Positions 34,736-36,323 of a stretch of 36,323 nucleotides of DNA are shown here, piece after piece. The stretch is from an uncultured SAR86 cluster bacterium (lineage in GTDB: Bacteria > Pseudomonadota > Gammaproteobacteria > Magnimaribacterales > Magnimaribacteraceae), in the NCBI GenBank assembly GCA_902554355.1, contig CACDOC010000010.1:1-36323 (forward strand), read 5' to 3'. Both the position numbers and the translations under genes were made by a program. Every line of letters starts with the position of its first letter. Within the stretch, counting starts at the first letter, position 1. Below the pieces are notes generated by a model, which did no database searches, had not been told where the DNA came from, and saw only the letters and a list, made by a program, of their open reading frames with translations.

Positions 34736-35887
34736 ATGATTCATAGTGTTGCAATAATAGGGGCAGGGATATCTGGTCTTACGGCGGGCTGCGCATTGAG
34801 AAAATATGGATTTGAAGTTGATATTTTTGAAAGATCAGATTCCATAACAGAATTTGGAGCAGGAATTACATTATCCAGGAACGCTACTTCTCTTTTAAGA
34901 AAAATTGATCTGTATGACGAGCTAGAAAGAAGCAGTTATAAACCTCAAGGTTCATTTATAAGACATTATAAGACTGCAAAAGATATAGCTTATGTAGACT
35001 TCACTAAAGATTTTTTAACAGCAAACAGGAGAGACGTTGTAAGAATCTTTTCTGAAAGATTTATCGACATGGGAGGCCGCTTGCATCTGTCCCAAGATAT
35101 AGAAAGCTTAGATGTAGAGAGTGGGCAGTTTTTTTCTTCAGGAAAAGATTCCTACTCCGCTGATCTTGTTTTAGCGTGTGATGGAATTAAATCCACTATT
35201 AGGGATGGAGAGTTTGATGTTTCCGAGCCAACTTTCACAAACTATATTGCTTGGAGGGGGGTTGTTGATGAATCTAATTTTCCTCAATTTTCAGGCAACG
35301 ACCAAGTCAATATTTACCATGGACCTGGAGGTCATGTTGTTCATTATCCAATAGGAAATGAAAATAAGATTAACTTTGTTGCCATAGAGACTGGAGAAAA
35401 TTGGGAAGAAGAGTCTTGGAAAAAGGAAGGTAACAAAAAGGATTTGCTTCATGCATTTGACGATTGGAATATAACTATCAAGGAGGTCTTCTCATCAGTT
35501 AGTAGTGTGTATAAGTGGGGAATATTTGAAAGAAGGGTTCCAAAAAAAATTACTAAAGGGAGGGTTATTCTTTTGGGTGATGCCGCACATCCCATGGTGC
35601 CTTTTTTAGGGCAAGGTGGATGCCTGGCCATTGAAGACGCCTTTACATTAGCTTATCTAGTAAATCACCTAAAAGGTGATTTAGATAAAATAAAAGACTC
35701 TTATCAAAAATTGCGACGCACAAGAGGGAGCCTTATTCAACAAAGGTCAAATTTTCAAGGTAAGTTTAACCATTTATCAAATCCATTATTAATGGGATTA
35801 AGAAACCGGGCAGTAAAACTTCTTGTTAAACCCAATATAGAGAATATTCATTCATATGATGCTCTAAAGGAAATATCAAAGTTATAA
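34736..35887 (+). CDS. FAD-dependent aromatic hydroxylase-like monooxygenase
   Basis: This is a 383-aa class A flavoprotein of the p-hydroxybenzoate hydroxylase fold. Motifs are the dinucleotide motif VAIIGAGISGLTAG (5-18), ERSDSITEFGAGITLSRNA, the DG motif DLVLACDGIKSTIRD, and the GD motif RVILLGDAAHPMVPFLGQGG. The layout most resembles salicylate or 3-hydroxybenzoate 6-hydroxylases, but the family also contains ubiquinone-pathway enzymes, so the substrate is open. The ATG directly follows the rlmN stop with no gap. An amidohydrolase gene follows downstream, which suggests a catabolic grouping. Confidence 0.9.
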   Translation: MIHSVAIIGAGISGLTAGCALRKYGFEVDIFERSDSITEFGAGITLSRNATSLLRKIDLYDELERSSYKPQGSFIRHYKTAKDIAYVDFTKDFLTANRRDVVRIFSERFIDMGGRLHLSQDIESLDVESGQFFSSGKDSYSADLVLACDGIKSTIRDGEFDVSEPTFTNYIAWRGVVDESNFPQFSGNDQVNIYHGPGGHVVHYPIGNENKINFVAIETGENWEEESWKKEGNKKDLLHAFDDWNITIKEVFSSVSSVYKWGIFERRVPKKITKGRVILLGDAAHPMVPFLGQGGCLAIEDAFTLAYLVNHLKGDLDKIKDSYQKLRRTRGSLIQQRSNFQGKFNHLSNPLLMGLRNRAVKLLVKPNIENIHSYDALKEISKL

Positions 35888-35951
35888 AAGCTTATACTGC
35901 TTGCTTCTGTGAAACCTTCCTATTAATCTTCACTTCTATTTTGGGGAAAAT

Positions 35952-36323
35952 ATGAGTTACGCAGAACATAGAAAAATTATTGACGCTGACAGTCACGTTA
36001 TTGAGCTTGAAGACTTTCTGATTTCGGCAGCCAAAGAAGAAGACAAAAGTCTAATTCCTTCGATGTCCTCTCAGAAGGAATTGCCAGTTGTTGAAGCAGG
36101 CCTAGAAAGAGGAAAAGAACTTTTTAAGAAACGCCAGGAAGATCCAGAAGTAATGGCTAAATTTGATGAAGCTATTTTGGATAACACTAAAAGTGGCTGG
36201 AATAGGGTTGGGGCTTTTGATCCAAGCGAAAGGTCGCATGCACTGGATGTTTTTGGTTATTCAATTCAGTGGGTTCTACCTACATTTTCTTTTCATCAGA
36301 TAGCTCATTCCGATAACCCGAAG
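35952..36323 (+). CDS. Amidohydrolase family 2 protein (5' part only)
   Basis: The first 124 codons run off the right edge. The opening HRKIIDADSHVIELEDFLI carries the Asp-x-His metal motif of amidohydrolase-related decarboxylases and hydrolases of the 2-amino-3-carboxymuconate semialdehyde decarboxylase type. The long loop that follows, up to LDVFGYSIQWVLPTFSFHQ, has the usual hydrophobic beta-strand of the TIM barrel. GGGG lies 6 nt before the ATG. The full length and the remaining metal ligands cannot be seen. Confidence 0.82.
   Translation, partial: MSYAEHRKIIDADSHVIELEDFLISAAKEEDKSLIPSMSSQKELPVVEAGLERGKELFKKRQEDPEVMAKFDEAILDNTKSGWNRVGAFDPSERSHALDVFGYSIQWVLPTFSFHQIAHSDNPK

Overview
The window is a contiguous bacterial chromosome segment with almost all genes on the + strand. 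The left half has the origin-proximal gene order common in Gammaproteobacteria: yidD-yidC-mnmE, mnmG-rsmG-parA-parB, atpBEFHAGDC, then glmU-glmS. Protein-level matches to Escherichia coli family landmarks, the low-to-moderate GC, the very short intergenic gaps and the accessory gene types (GFA, VOC, SDR, PMT, secreted conserved proteins) suggest a free-living, probably marine, streamlined gammaproteobacterium, perhaps of the SAR86/oligotrophic type. That placement is inference; no rRNA or marker phylogeny is possible here.

Region 1 (1-7342) handles membrane-protein insertion (end of YidD, YidC), tRNA wobble-uridine modification (MnmE with MnmG), 16S rRNA methylation (RsmG) and chromosome partition (ParA, ParB). 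The 231-bp mnmE-mnmG gap holds a terminator-like hairpin, an AT-rich tract and a perfect DnaA box overlapping the mnmG start. Region 2 (7343-13827) is the complete eight-gene F-type ATP synthase operon without atpI, preceded by a recognisable promoter. Region 3 (13874-17065) is glmU-glmS, which supplies UDP-GlcNAc.

Region 4 (17066 to the end) is accessory and begins directly downstream of glmS, the classic attTn7 position. It contains an AT-rich methyltransferase that probably starts at ATT, and an uncharacterised protein. Next comes a divergent regulatory module: an XRE repressor and a membrane protein on the minus strand, facing a 26-residue leaderless membrane peptide across a palindromic operator. 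Small detoxification-type enzymes and membrane proteins follow, then a PepSY protein coupled to a His/Met-rich outer-membrane barrel, several enzymes, and a divergent pair of secreted proteins closed off by intrinsic terminators on both sides. After these lie a PMT-type mannosyltransferase with a GT2-GtrA fusion (a lipid-linked sugar glycosylation unit), a lipoprotein hydrolase, an MFS transporter, rlmN, an FAD monooxygenase and a truncated amidohydrolase.

No rRNA, tRNA, CRISPR array, transposase or prophage gene was seen. The items most worth follow-up are the XRE/membrane protein/leaderless peptide module, the PepSY-barrel pair, the glycosylation unit and the candidate DnaA-binding region.
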